Shown here piece by piece: positions 1 through 5,941 of a DNA stretch of 6,023 nucleotides. The notes under the pieces are model-generated. The model made no database searches and was not told the origin of the DNA. It saw only the letters and a list, made by a program, of their open reading frames with translations. The stretch lies in the NCBI GenBank assembly GCA_963626295.1, contig CAVFWS010000109.1, positions 1 through 6,023 on the forward strand, written 5' to 3'. Origin of the DNA: UBA1731 sp963626295. Its GTDB lineage: Bacteria; Verrucomicrobiota; Kiritimatiellia; RFP12; UBA1067. Numbering within the stretch: position 1 is the first letter of the stretch; every line of letters starts with the position of its first letter. Made by a program: the position numbers and the translations under genes.

Positions 1-1
1 G

Positions 2-745
2 TTGACGAAGGTCGATTTGGGGCGGTTCGATGTCGTCGTGACGCGCTATGTGCGAACGGCGGCCTACTATTCGGCGTGGCGGTTCGGGCCGCTTTACGTT
101 GACGTCGACGACGTGCCGGTCGACGTCTGTCCGAGAGTGTGCCGGTTCGTGTTCCGGCGCTGGACGACCTGGGTGCTGCGTCACGCCGTCTGCGCGTGGG
201 TCGCCAATCCGCTGGACGTCGGACGGTTGGCGTCCGTTTGTGGCGGGGGCGTTCGCGTCTTGCCGTTGGAGAACATCGCGATTCCGCCGAAGTCCGGGTA
301 TCGCCCGGCCGCGCCGCGCGCGAATCGCGTCATCACGGTCGCGCACCTGGGCTATCCGCCGAACCGTCAGGGTGTCGATCGCTTCCTGAAGAAACGGTGG
401 CCGGCGATGCGCAGGGAGTGTCCGGGGTTGGTCTATCGCATCATCGGGAAGGGATTGCCGCCGCGCCTGGAGGCGAAATGGCGGAAGATTCCCGGCGTCG
501 AGCTGGCGGGATTCGTGGACGACATCGGCAAAGAGTATGAAGAGTGCAAGGCGGTGGTCTGTCCGATCGAGACGGGCGGTGGGACGAACGTCAAGGTGCT
601 GGAGGCGATGGCTCACGGACGCGAGGTGATCGCCAGTGACTTCGCGCGGCGAGGCATCGGGAGCCGGTGCGGAACCTTTGAGGACTTTGCCGCGCAGGTG
701 GCGGCGGCTTTCGGCCAGGGTGTCGCCAGGGCTGCGCAGATGTGA
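2..745 (+). CDS. Glycosyltransferase, GT4-type (group 1), 5'-truncated
   Basis: The frame is open to the left edge, so the true start lies outside and only the last 247 or so residues are visible. The product should transfer a sugar from a nucleotide-sugar donor to a glycan or lipid-linked acceptor at the cytoplasmic face of the membrane. Residues 9-100 look like the second half of the acceptor-side Rossmann domain, with a DVDD stretch at 34-37 typical of polysaccharide-type GT4 enzymes. Residues 108-240 are the donor-binding domain: an ITVAHLGYPPN strand and turn, an IIGKG turn (147-151), VELAGFVDD (166-174), and the donor motif PIETGGGTNVKVLEAMAHG (188-206). In that motif E190 and E201 sit where the family's E-x7-E pair would be; the Pro usually following the final Gly is replaced by R-E. 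No neighbouring polysaccharide genes are visible to name a substrate. The fold assignment is firm; the acceptor and sugar are unknown. Confidence 0.88.
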   Translation: MTKVDLGRFDVVVTRYVRTAAYYSAWRFGPLYVDVDDVPVDVCPRVCRFVFRRWTTWVLRHAVCAWVANPLDVGRLASVCGGGVRVLPLENIAIPPKSGYRPAAPRANRVITVAHLGYPPNRQGVDRFLKKRWPAMRRECPGLVYRIIGKGLPPRLEAKWRKIPGVELAGFVDDIGKEYEECKAVVCPIETGGGTNVKVLEAMAHGREVIASDFARRGIGSRCGTFEDFAAQVAAAFGQGVARAAQM

Positions 746-751
746 TACAAT
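723..751 (+). promoter_or_regulatory. Sigma70-like promoter with extended -10
   Basis: A -10 hexamer TACAAT (746-751, 5 of 6 to consensus) is preceded by TGA (743-745), giving an extended -10. A -35-like TCGCCA (723-728, 4 of 6) lies 17 bases upstream. It overlaps the stop codon of the glycosyltransferase. The predicted transcription start, around 758, lies only a few bases before the ATG at 762, so the first downstream message would be almost leaderless. It would also serve ybeY. This is read by eye only. Confidence 0.5.
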
Positions 752-761
752 TCCGGACACT

Positions 762-947
762 ATGAATAACCCGTCACGTCTGTCCATTGTGCCGTTCTTG
801 TCCTTCGTTGCCCTTGGCGCAGGTGCGTCCGAAAAGGCCGCGATGCGTCTGCCGGGAGAGGATGACGTGATGCTCTCGTGGTCGCTCGGACCGTGCCGCG
901 CGATAATGGACGGTGACGCGCAGAGTCAGGCATCGTCAGGGAAATAG
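762..947 (+). CDS. Small unrecognised protein, possibly exported (61 aa)
   Basis: I do not recognise this ORF. It starts at the first ATG after a good promoter and codes for 61 residues. The N-terminus has one Arg and then a hydrophobic run (LSIVPFLSFVALGAGAS, residues 7-23), which resembles a short signal peptide with a possible cleavage after AGA or GAS. The remainder is short, has a single Cys, and contains no motif I can name. About two thirds of its codons end in G or C, similar to neighbouring genes. No Shine-Dalgarno precedes the ATG, so translation would have to be leaderless-like. The stop (TAG 945-947) is 4 bases before the ybeY ATG, and the ybeY ribosome site lies inside its last codons, suggesting translational coupling. 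It could be a leader peptide, a small real gene, or chance open frame in a 206-base gap. Confidence 0.4.
   Translation: MNNPSRLSIVPFLSFVALGAGASEKAAMRLPGEDDVMLSWSLGPCRAIMDGDAQSQASSGK
938..942 (+). promoter_or_regulatory. Shine-Dalgarno for ybeY
   Basis: AGGGA, with 9 bases to the ATG at 952. It supports that start over the in-frame GTG at 913, which would lie inside the upstream small ORF and has no visible ribosome site. The site is contained in the last codons of the 762-947 ORF. Confidence 0.5.
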
Positions 948-951
948 CGGC

Positions 952-1599
952 ATGGGCATCGGACGCAAAGGGGCGTGGGCGGCGATGGGTGTGGCCATCA
1001 AGATGGAGGGGCGGTTGCCGACTGCGTTCGGGATCGCGAGATCCGACCTGCGGTCTGCCGCCGCATTCTTCGCTTCGCGCTCCAGACGGCGCATCGGCAA
1101 CCCGCGTTGGCATGAGGTCGTTGTGCATCTCGTGGATGATGCGGGTTCGGCGGAGACGCACAAGGCCATAATGGATATCGATGGGGCTACGGACGTGGTT
1201 ACCCAGGCATATGACTCCATTCCGCCAGAGGAGCCGGGGCTGTACGGCGAGCTGTTCGTCAACGTCGACCAGGCCTTTCGTGCCGCGCCGAGGCGGAAGG
1301 GGTGGAGCGCCGCGAAGGAGCTTCTGCTATACATTGCGCACGGCATGGATCACCTTTCCGGGGCCGATGACCATGATGAGCGGGGCTACCTCGCCATGAG
1401 GCGGCGCGAACTGCGTTGGATGAGGAGCTCCGCGAATCCGGGGAGCAGCGGGGGCCGCCGCGGGTTCGGCAGTCCTGGCGAGGGTCTCCGCCGCCGAGCG
1501 CACCCACTTCCCGAAGCGCGTGAACGCCCTCGTTATCCAGTCCGCGATGGCGTAGGCCGCGAACTCCGTCACCGCGCCCATTTGGAATCTCTGCGGTGA
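952..1599 (+). CDS. ybeY: Endoribonuclease YbeY (rRNA maturation factor)
   Basis: YbeY is a zinc-dependent single-strand RNase acting in 16S rRNA 3'-end maturation and ribosome quality control in the cytoplasm. From the ATG at 952 the protein is 215 residues. Residues 53-64 form the usual first strand (WHEVVVHLVDD). H70 and the TDV motif (80-82) match the family's substrate-side segment, with His where many members have Asn. GELFVNVDQAF (99-109) follows, then the metal site HGMDHLSGADDH (130-141), with H130, H134 and H141 as ligands. The last His is at +11 rather than +10, a GxDDH variant. The conserved domain ends near residue 158 (RRRELRWM). Residues 159-215 are Arg/Gly/Pro-rich and resemble no YbeY tail I know; family members are usually about 150-180 long. 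That tail lies opposite the minus-strand ORF at 1327-1581. The family call is firm; the exact start and the meaning of the tail are not. Confidence 0.85.
   Translation: MGIGRKGAWAAMGVAIKMEGRLPTAFGIARSDLRSAAAFFASRSRRRIGNPRWHEVVVHLVDDAGSAETHKAIMDIDGATDVVTQAYDSIPPEEPGLYGELFVNVDQAFRAAPRRKGWSAAKELLLYIAHGMDHLSGADDHDERGYLAMRRRELRWMRSSANPGSSGGRRGFGSPGEGLRRRAHPLPEARERPRYPVRDGVGRELRHRAHLESLR
1327..1581 (-). CDS. Possible small antisense gene overlapping the ybeY 3' end (84 aa)
   Basis: I do not recognise the product. On the minus strand an ATG at 1581 opens 84 codons, ending with TAG at 1329-1327. The first 49 or so codons look coding: about 88% end in G or C by my count, against about 62% for the plus-strand ybeY frame over the same bases. 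The residues form a plausible amphipathic or membrane-associated segment (MGAVTEFAAYAIADWITRAF, 1-20), then FGKWVRSAAETLARTAEP and an Ala/Pro-rich stretch. The last 35 residues lie opposite the ybeY catalytic motif and look like shadow sequence. The ribosome site is weak (AGAGA, about 6 bases from the ATG). If real, it is convergent with ybeY and divergent from kduD. Alternatively it is a remnant, or a chance result of composition. Confidence 0.35.
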   Translation of the reverse strand: MGAVTEFAAYAIADWITRAFTRFGKWVRSAAETLARTAEPAAAPAAPRIRGAPHPTQFAPPHGEVAPLIMVIGPGKVIHAVRNV

Positions 1600-1609
1600 T
1601 GGACACCTC

Positions 1610-1637
1610 TTGATTCAAGGGCGATTTCTGATATACT
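1610..1637 (+). promoter_or_regulatory. Sigma70-like promoter for the kduD operon
   Basis: -35-like TTGATT (1610-1615, 4 of 6), a 16-base spacer, and -10 TATACT (1632-1637, 5 of 6) preceded by TGA (1629-1631), which makes an extended -10. The expected transcription start is near 1644, leaving a leader of about 20 bases with the Shine-Dalgarno AAAGGAAG (1653-1660). The local AT-rich patch contrasts with the GC-rich surroundings. No operator palindrome is evident. Confidence 0.6.
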
Positions 1638-1665
1638 ATCGGACCAAACAAGAAAGGAAGCTGAA

Positions 1666-2430
1666 ATGATTCTTGAGAAGTTTAAGTTGGACGGCAAGGT
1701 CGCGGTGGTCACCGGCGCCGGTCGTGGAATTGGTCAGGCATATGCGGTCGGTCTCGCGGAGGCTGGGGCTGATGTCGCGATTGTCGATGTGATCCCCATG
1801 GACGATACGATCGCCGCGATCGAGAGGCTTGGCCGCAAGGCCATCGGCATCAAGGCAGACCTTTCCAGGGGCGAGAAGGAAGCCCCGAAAATCATCGCGA
1901 AGGTCGCGCGTAGCCTGGGCTCTGTTGATATCCTCGTGAACAACGCCGGAATAATCCGCCGCGAACCGTTCCTGGAGCACAGCGCCAAGAACTGGAACGA
2001 CGTGATATCGATCAACCTCTCCACCCCGTTCTTCCTCTCACAGGCCGCAGCGGCGCAGATGGTCAAGCAGGGCAAGGGCGGCAAGATCATAAACATCGGC
2101 TCGATGCTTTCGTTCCAGGGCGGCATCCTGATACCCGGCTACGCGGCGGCAAAGGGCGGAATCAAGTCCCTCACGATGCTAATGGCCAATGAACTTTCCA
2201 AGTATGGCATCTGCGTGAACGCGATTGCCCCAGGCTACATCGCCACGGAGAATACGCGTCCGATCCGCGAGGACAAGAAGCGCAACAAGGCGATCCTCGA
2301 CCGCATCCCGGCGGGTCGCTGGGGTACGCCTGAAGACCTGAAGGGCCTTTGCGTATTCCTCGCGTCTCCGGCTTCGGATTACGTGACGGGCTTCATGTAT
2401 GCCTGTGACGGCGGATGGCTTGCCCGCTAA
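1666..2430 (+). CDS. kduD: KduD-type SDR dehydrogenase (2-dehydro-3-deoxy-D-gluconate 5-dehydrogenase)
   Basis: KduD oxidoreductases interconvert 3-deoxy-D-glycero-2,5-hexodiulosonate and 2-keto-3-deoxygluconate with NAD(H) in the cytoplasm, feeding uronate from pectin-like polymers into the KDG branch. The protein is 254 residues, the family's normal size. Visible are the N-terminal MILEKFKLDGKVAVVTG start characteristic of KduD, the cofactor loop TGAGRGIG (16-23), NNAG (92-95) and the catalytic tetrad N117, S146, Y159, K163. KduD-type blocks are IIRRE (96-100), GGKIINIGSMLSFQGGI (138-154), VNAIAPGYIAT (184-194), ILDRIPAGRWG (210-220) and the terminal DGGWLAR. A good ribosome site (AGGA, 7-base spacing) supports the ATG. 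It is first in an apparent operon with a RhaT-family transporter 36 bases on. Closely related SDRs act on 2-deoxygluconate or other sugar acids, so the exact substrate is less certain than the subfamily. Confidence 0.9.
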   Translation: MILEKFKLDGKVAVVTGAGRGIGQAYAVGLAEAGADVAIVDVIPMDDTIAAIERLGRKAIGIKADLSRGEKEAPKIIAKVARSLGSVDILVNNAGIIRREPFLEHSAKNWNDVISINLSTPFFLSQAAAAQMVKQGKGGKIINIGSMLSFQGGILIPGYAAAKGGIKSLTMLMANELSKYGICVNAIAPGYIATENTRPIREDKKRNKAILDRIPAGRWGTPEDLKGLCVFLASPASDYVTGFMYACDGGWLAR

Positions 2431-2453
2431 CGCGGCTTGATGTTGTCATTCTG

Positions 2454-2461
2454 AAGGGAGG
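2454..2461 (+). promoter_or_regulatory. Shine-Dalgarno that fixes a GTG start
   Basis: AAGGGAGG with 5 bases to the GTG at 2467. The encoded N-terminus (MDSILGMLIFCAGG) aligns with the first membrane helix of RhaT-family proteins. The in-frame ATG six codons later would cut into that helix, so GTG is preferred. Confidence 0.75.
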
Positions 2462-2466
2462 CGTCT

Positions 2467-3531
2467 GTGGATTCCATTCTTGGCATGCTGATATTTTGCG
2501 CCGGAGGATTTGCCGGCGCCACCTTTCTGCTTCCGGCTCGTGCGGTCAAGGGATGGGCGTACGAGACCTGGTGGCTCGTCTACGTCTTCGTGGGGCACAT
2601 CTGCTGCCCCGCGTTGATCTGCTACCTTACCGTCCCGGACTTCTGGGGCGTAGTGTCGTCCGCCCCCGCGTCCGTAATCGCAAAGTGTGTGGCCTTTGGC
2701 GCCCTTTGGGGCATTGGCGGGCTTACGTGGGGGCTGATGGTTCGGTATCTCGGCATCGGCTTGGGTCTGGCGATCGGGTGCGGGCTGTGCGCCGCAACGG
2801 GGACGATCCTGCCGCCAATAATGAATGGGCAGACGGCATCGCTTCTGTTCGACGCCTCAGGCGCACTCGTTGTCGGCAAGCTGATTGTGATCCTTGGCGT
2901 AATCGGTTCGCTCGCAGGAATCGGGTTCGTTGGTTTTGCGGGCAAGTGCAAGGAAAACGAACTTCCGGAGGAGGAGAAGAAGAAGGCCGTCGCAGAGTTC
3001 GATTTCAGGAAGGGCATGATTGTCGCGGTGATATCGGGCGTATGCTCCGCGTGCATGAACCTGGGTCTGCAGTCCGGCGGGGTCATCGAGTCGGCCGCCT
3101 GCGCCGCAGCGGTCAAAGCCGGGGTCATAAAGGAGGGCGCCCTGTTCCCATGGCAGGGGATGCCGGTCATAATGGTGGTTCTTTGGGGCGGCTTCTCCGT
3201 GTCGGCCATCTGGTGCCTCCAGCAGAATCTTGCGCACAAGACATTCGGCGACTATGCGCGTCCATCCGCCCGCAACGTGCTGCTGTGTGCGGCCATTGGC
3301 GTTATGTGGGTCATGCAGTTCGTCTGCACGAAGGCGGGCGAACCGCTCATGGGCGACCTCAAGTACATTTCGTTTGCCGTGATGATGGCTTCTACGATCT
3401 TCTTCTCGACGCTGATAGGCATACTGCTGGGGGAATGGAAGGGTGTCGGAGCACGCACAAAGGTGTTCCTGTCCATCGGTACCCTGATCCTGATCGTGAG
3501 CTTTTGCGTCATCTCCCTTGGCTCAAAGTAA
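2467..3531 (+). CDS. rhaT: RhaT-family sugar/H+ symporter
   Basis: RhaT of enterobacteria imports L-rhamnose with a proton across the inner membrane using ten helices of the drug/metabolite transporter fold. This 354-residue protein is close to that length and shows the same layout: hydrophobic segments at roughly 3-24, 34-57, 70-92, 95-118, 134-158, 183-205, 231-251, 269-289, 301-322 and 332-351, with a charged loop (160-183, rich in K and E) in the middle. Family blocks visible are KGWAYETWW (28-36; KWSWET in E. coli), GALWGIGG with VRYLG (78-85, 92-96), the GTILPPIMNG turn (112-121), FDFRKGMIVAVISGVCSACMN (178-198) and a late EWKGVG (323-328). It lies 36 bases after kduD and 27 before the U32 gene, all on one strand. 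Pairing with KduD suggests the substrate may be a uronate-derived or deoxy sugar rather than rhamnose, since no rhamnose catabolic gene is in view. Family is firm; specificity is inferred. Confidence 0.85.
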   Translation: MDSILGMLIFCAGGFAGATFLLPARAVKGWAYETWWLVYVFVGHICCPALICYLTVPDFWGVVSSAPASVIAKCVAFGALWGIGGLTWGLMVRYLGIGLGLAIGCGLCAATGTILPPIMNGQTASLLFDASGALVVGKLIVILGVIGSLAGIGFVGFAGKCKENELPEEEKKKAVAEFDFRKGMIVAVISGVCSACMNLGLQSGGVIESAACAAAVKAGVIKEGALFPWQGMPVIMVVLWGGFSVSAIWCLQQNLAHKTFGDYARPSARNVLLCAAIGVMWVMQFVCTKAGEPLMGDLKYISFAVMMASTIFFSTLIGILLGEWKGVGARTKVFLSIGTLILIVSFCVISLGSK

Positions 3532-3558
3532 ATCATAAGGCGGCCCTAAACGTCTGGC

Positions 3559-5838
3559 ATGGACTCCATTGAACTGTTGGCTCCGGCCGGCTCATTCGAC
3601 ACGGCGTTAGCGGCGTTTGAGGCCGGGGCCGATGCCGTGTATCTCGGGCTCGACTCGTTCTCCGCACGCGCCCAGGCCGTCAACTTCTCGCTTGCGCAGC
3701 TTTCGGACCTGATGTCGGTAGCCGACGCGAAGGACAAGCGAGTCTACGTTACGTTCAACACGCTGTTGACGGACAGTGAACTCCCGCTTGCCGTGGAGTT
3801 TCTGGCCCAGCTTGAGGATATTGGGCCTGATGCGTTGATCGTGCAGGATCTCGGCGTGGCGCGCCTGGTGCGGACGCATTTCCCGAAGCTGAAGCTCCAT
3901 GCGTCCACGCAGCTTGTCGCGCACAACCTTGAGGGGGTGCTTGCGATGAGGGACATCGGATTCAGCCGGGTCGTCCTTTCGAGGGAGTTGCCCATCGCGG
4001 ATGTCCGCTCGATTGCCCAGCGGTGCGGATGTGAGCTTGAGGTGTTCGTCCATGGGGCCCTTTGCTATTCCATTTCGGGGCTATGCCTGTTCTCGGCCAT
4101 GGAGAAGGGACGTAGCGGGAATCGCGGACGCTGCGCATATTGCTGCAGGATGCCGTACGTTTCCGCATCGGGCGAAAGGTCGTTGCCGTTCTCCATGAAG
4201 GACTTGCGTCTTGACGACCGTCTCGATGCCTTGCGTGAGGCAGGCGTCGCCTCTCTCAAGATAGAGGGACGCATGAAGTCCGATCTGTACGTCGCTTCGG
4301 TCGTAAGGCGATACCGAGAGCTTCTCGATTTCGGCAAGTCGCAGACTACGCGGGCGGATCTCGAGACGGTATTCTCCCGCGCCACCACGCATCTCTATGC
4401 GGACGGATGGGAACAGGTCAATGCCGATCTCATAGACCCCGTGAACCTGGGCCACCAGGGAACGCCGATCGGCGTTGTCAAGCGGTTGACGAAAGACAGG
4501 CACGGACGTTCGTGGCTGAGACTTCACGCAAACCGTGCGCTTGAAAGGCACGATGGGCTTCAGTTCGTGGTCACAGGGCGAACGGCATCATCCGTCGGCA
4601 CGAATCGTCCGTTGGGCATGGGCATAGGGGAGATGCGCCTTGCCATTTCGCGAAAGCCTGTGTTTGACGTCCCCGCAGGCAGCGATGTCGAAATCGAGAT
4701 TACCGATCCTATCCTTCTCGAAGCGCTCTCTGCCGCGGACCATAGGGACGGGGCTAATGGAAACTGCCCGCACAAATCCAGTCGTTCCGTCATAGAGGTT
4801 CGCTGCACGATGTCCAATGCCGTGAAGCGTCGGTTTCCAGCACCGTCATTCAGGCAGTCGGAATGTCGCGGACGGAACGGTCTGGATGTGTCCGTGCGGA
4901 TCTCGGACGGATCCATCGAGGCACAAGCTTGCGATGTCATGGTGGCGGAAGCGATTCCGTCGGTCCAGAAGGCCTTGCACCGGGAAGCGTCCGTTCCGGC
5001 GATACGCAAGTGCTTTGAGAAGCTTGGAGGAAGCAACTGGCATCTCGCTTCGCTGAGAGTTGAGGATCCGAATGGGCTGTTCGTTCCGGCATCAGTCCTC
5101 AATTCGCTCAGGCGAAACCTGATCGCAAGGCTTGATGTGGCGCAGAAGGAGCTTCTCGCCGGGAAGATAGGGCGAGTGCGCACTGCTTTGGATGAGGAAC
5201 GGAGCGCCCGTGCATTGCCGACTGCGGATCGTTGCATGTCAACGGTGAAGGTGCGTCCTGGTCAGCAAGTTCCGTCAGACGGTTTCGACGAGACGATAGT
5301 CGCAATCGGCCATGATGGAGATGTGGCTGGGTTGGGTACTGAGGTGCGCCTTGCCCTGCCTGTGTTCACGAGGGAAGATTCGTTCAATCGGCTTCGCGGA
5401 CGAGTCAAGACGCTGTTGCGTCGAGGCTATGGGAAATGGGAGGCGGCGGATCTGGCGGGCCTGCGTCTTCTCAAGACTCTTGGGGTGGCGGACGTGACCG
5501 CGGACTGGACTCTGTACGCATTCAATTCGCAGGCTGCGGCGATGCTTTCCGAGATGGGGGTGAAGAGGTGCGTTGCTTCGCCAGAATGCGGAAGGGACGC
5601 AGATTCGATAACGGCCCCCGGCATTGAGGTGGAGTTCCTTTCCCGGCAATCCACGCCGCTGTTCATCAGCGTGACACGTCCGCTTGCGGAATACGCAGCG
5701 CATTTGACAAGTGTGGACGGCAGGGAATTCTCGTCATTCGAGACGGACGGCCTCTGGGTGACGGTACGCACGACTCCAAGGGCATTCCCCGTTCCGCCAG
5801 GCAGACCCGCCCGCCTCGACCTGAGTTGGAATCCATAA
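3559..5838 (+). CDS. rlhA: U32-family protein, RlhA-like 23S rRNA hydroxylase
   Basis: Long annotated as collagenase-like peptidases, U32 proteins of this type are RNA-modifying enzymes; E. coli RlhA (YdcP) is needed for 5-hydroxylation of C2501 in 23S rRNA. The 759-residue product begins with the canonical IELLAPAGS start. Residues 1-300 are the U32 barrel, with GADAVYLG (23-30), DALIVQDLGV (91-100), LHASTQ (113-118) and the signature EVFVHGALCYSISGLCLFS (161-179). C169 and C176, with C192 and C196 in RSGNRGRCAYCCRMPY (185-200), are the likely Fe-S ligands; this block matches RlhA better than TrhP. KIEGRMKSDLYV (234-245) and GHQGTPIGVV (298-307) follow. Residues about 385-535 look like the DUF3656 domain, ending LFVPASVLNSLRR (507-519). 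The C-terminal third ends without the HC...CP-type cysteines of E. coli RlhA. There is no good Shine-Dalgarno (AAGG is about 18 bases away), so it may depend on coupling to rhaT. TrhP-like tRNA hydroxylation is the main alternative. Confidence 0.82.
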   Translation: MDSIELLAPAGSFDTALAAFEAGADAVYLGLDSFSARAQAVNFSLAQLSDLMSVADAKDKRVYVTFNTLLTDSELPLAVEFLAQLEDIGPDALIVQDLGVARLVRTHFPKLKLHASTQLVAHNLEGVLAMRDIGFSRVVLSRELPIADVRSIAQRCGCELEVFVHGALCYSISGLCLFSAMEKGRSGNRGRCAYCCRMPYVSASGERSLPFSMKDLRLDDRLDALREAGVASLKIEGRMKSDLYVASVVRRYRELLDFGKSQTTRADLETVFSRATTHLYADGWEQVNADLIDPVNLGHQGTPIGVVKRLTKDRHGRSWLRLHANRALERHDGLQFVVTGRTASSVGTNRPLGMGIGEMRLAISRKPVFDVPAGSDVEIEITDPILLEALSAADHRDGANGNCPHKSSRSVIEVRCTMSNAVKRRFPAPSFRQSECRGRNGLDVSVRISDGSIEAQACDVMVAEAIPSVQKALHREASVPAIRKCFEKLGGSNWHLASLRVEDPNGLFVPASVLNSLRRNLIARLDVAQKELLAGKIGRVRTALDEERSARALPTADRCMSTVKVRPGQQVPSDGFDETIVAIGHDGDVAGLGTEVRLALPVFTREDSFNRLRGRVKTLLRRGYGKWEAADLAGLRLLKTLGVADVTADWTLYAFNSQAAAMLSEMGVKRCVASPECGRDADSITAPGIEVEFLSRQSTPLFISVTRPLAEYAAHLTSVDGREFSSFETDGLWVTVRTTPRAFPVPPGRPARLDLSWNP

Positions 5839-5877
5839 TGCATTTAGGGGACGAAACCAGGTTTGACTATGCATAAA

Positions 5878-5899
5878 CCCCCATCAGCCGAGAAGGGGG
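5878..5899 (+). terminator. GC-rich hairpin after the U32 gene
   Basis: CCCCC (5878-5882) pairs with GGGGG (5895-5899). One A-A mismatch and two further pairs (TC/GA) close a 6-base loop, AGCCGA. It sits 40 bases past the U32 stop and about 40 before the next start. No U-run follows, so as an intrinsic terminator it is atypical. It could instead be a 3'-end stabiliser or a structured leader for the following gene. Confidence 0.4.
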
Positions 5900-5941
5900 C
5901 ATTCGGTCAACCGTCCGGCTCAACACGAAAGGAGACACGAC

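Noticed and set aside
636..761. Extension of the small ORF upstream to the in-frame ATG at 636
   Set aside because: That segment lies within the conserved C-terminal part of the glycosyltransferase in another frame and is Arg-rich shadow sequence.
913..951. GTG at 913 as the ybeY start
   Set aside because: It has no ribosome site and overlaps the preceding ORF; the ATG at 952 has AGGGA at a good distance, and YbeY does not need the extra 13 residues.
760..1161. 133-codon minus-strand open frame opposite the small ORF and the ybeY start
   Set aside because: Arg/His/Pro-rich and lacking any motif; the plus strand carries the YbeY strand and TDV blocks in part of it. It weakens, but does not remove, the case for 762-947.
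2622..3239. 205-codon minus-strand open frame inside the transporter gene
   Set aside because: Pro/Thr/Ser-rich antisense of membrane helices; no ribosome site or motif.
2415..3572. 385-codon plus-strand open frame covering the whole transporter gene
   Set aside because: It is the +1 shadow of the RhaT-family gene: rich in Arg, Gly and His, without family resemblance, while the 2467-3531 frame matches RhaT block by block.
4560..5237. 225-codon minus-strand open frame inside the U32 gene
   Set aside because: Its Ser/Arg-rich composition with no recognisable motif and its position opposite the DUF3656 segment mark it as a shadow of the U32 frame.
5863..5891. TTGACT (5863-5868) as a -35 element for the basic gene
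   Set aside because: At 16-18 bases downstream the sequence is GC-rich (AGCCGA) with no -10-like hexamer.
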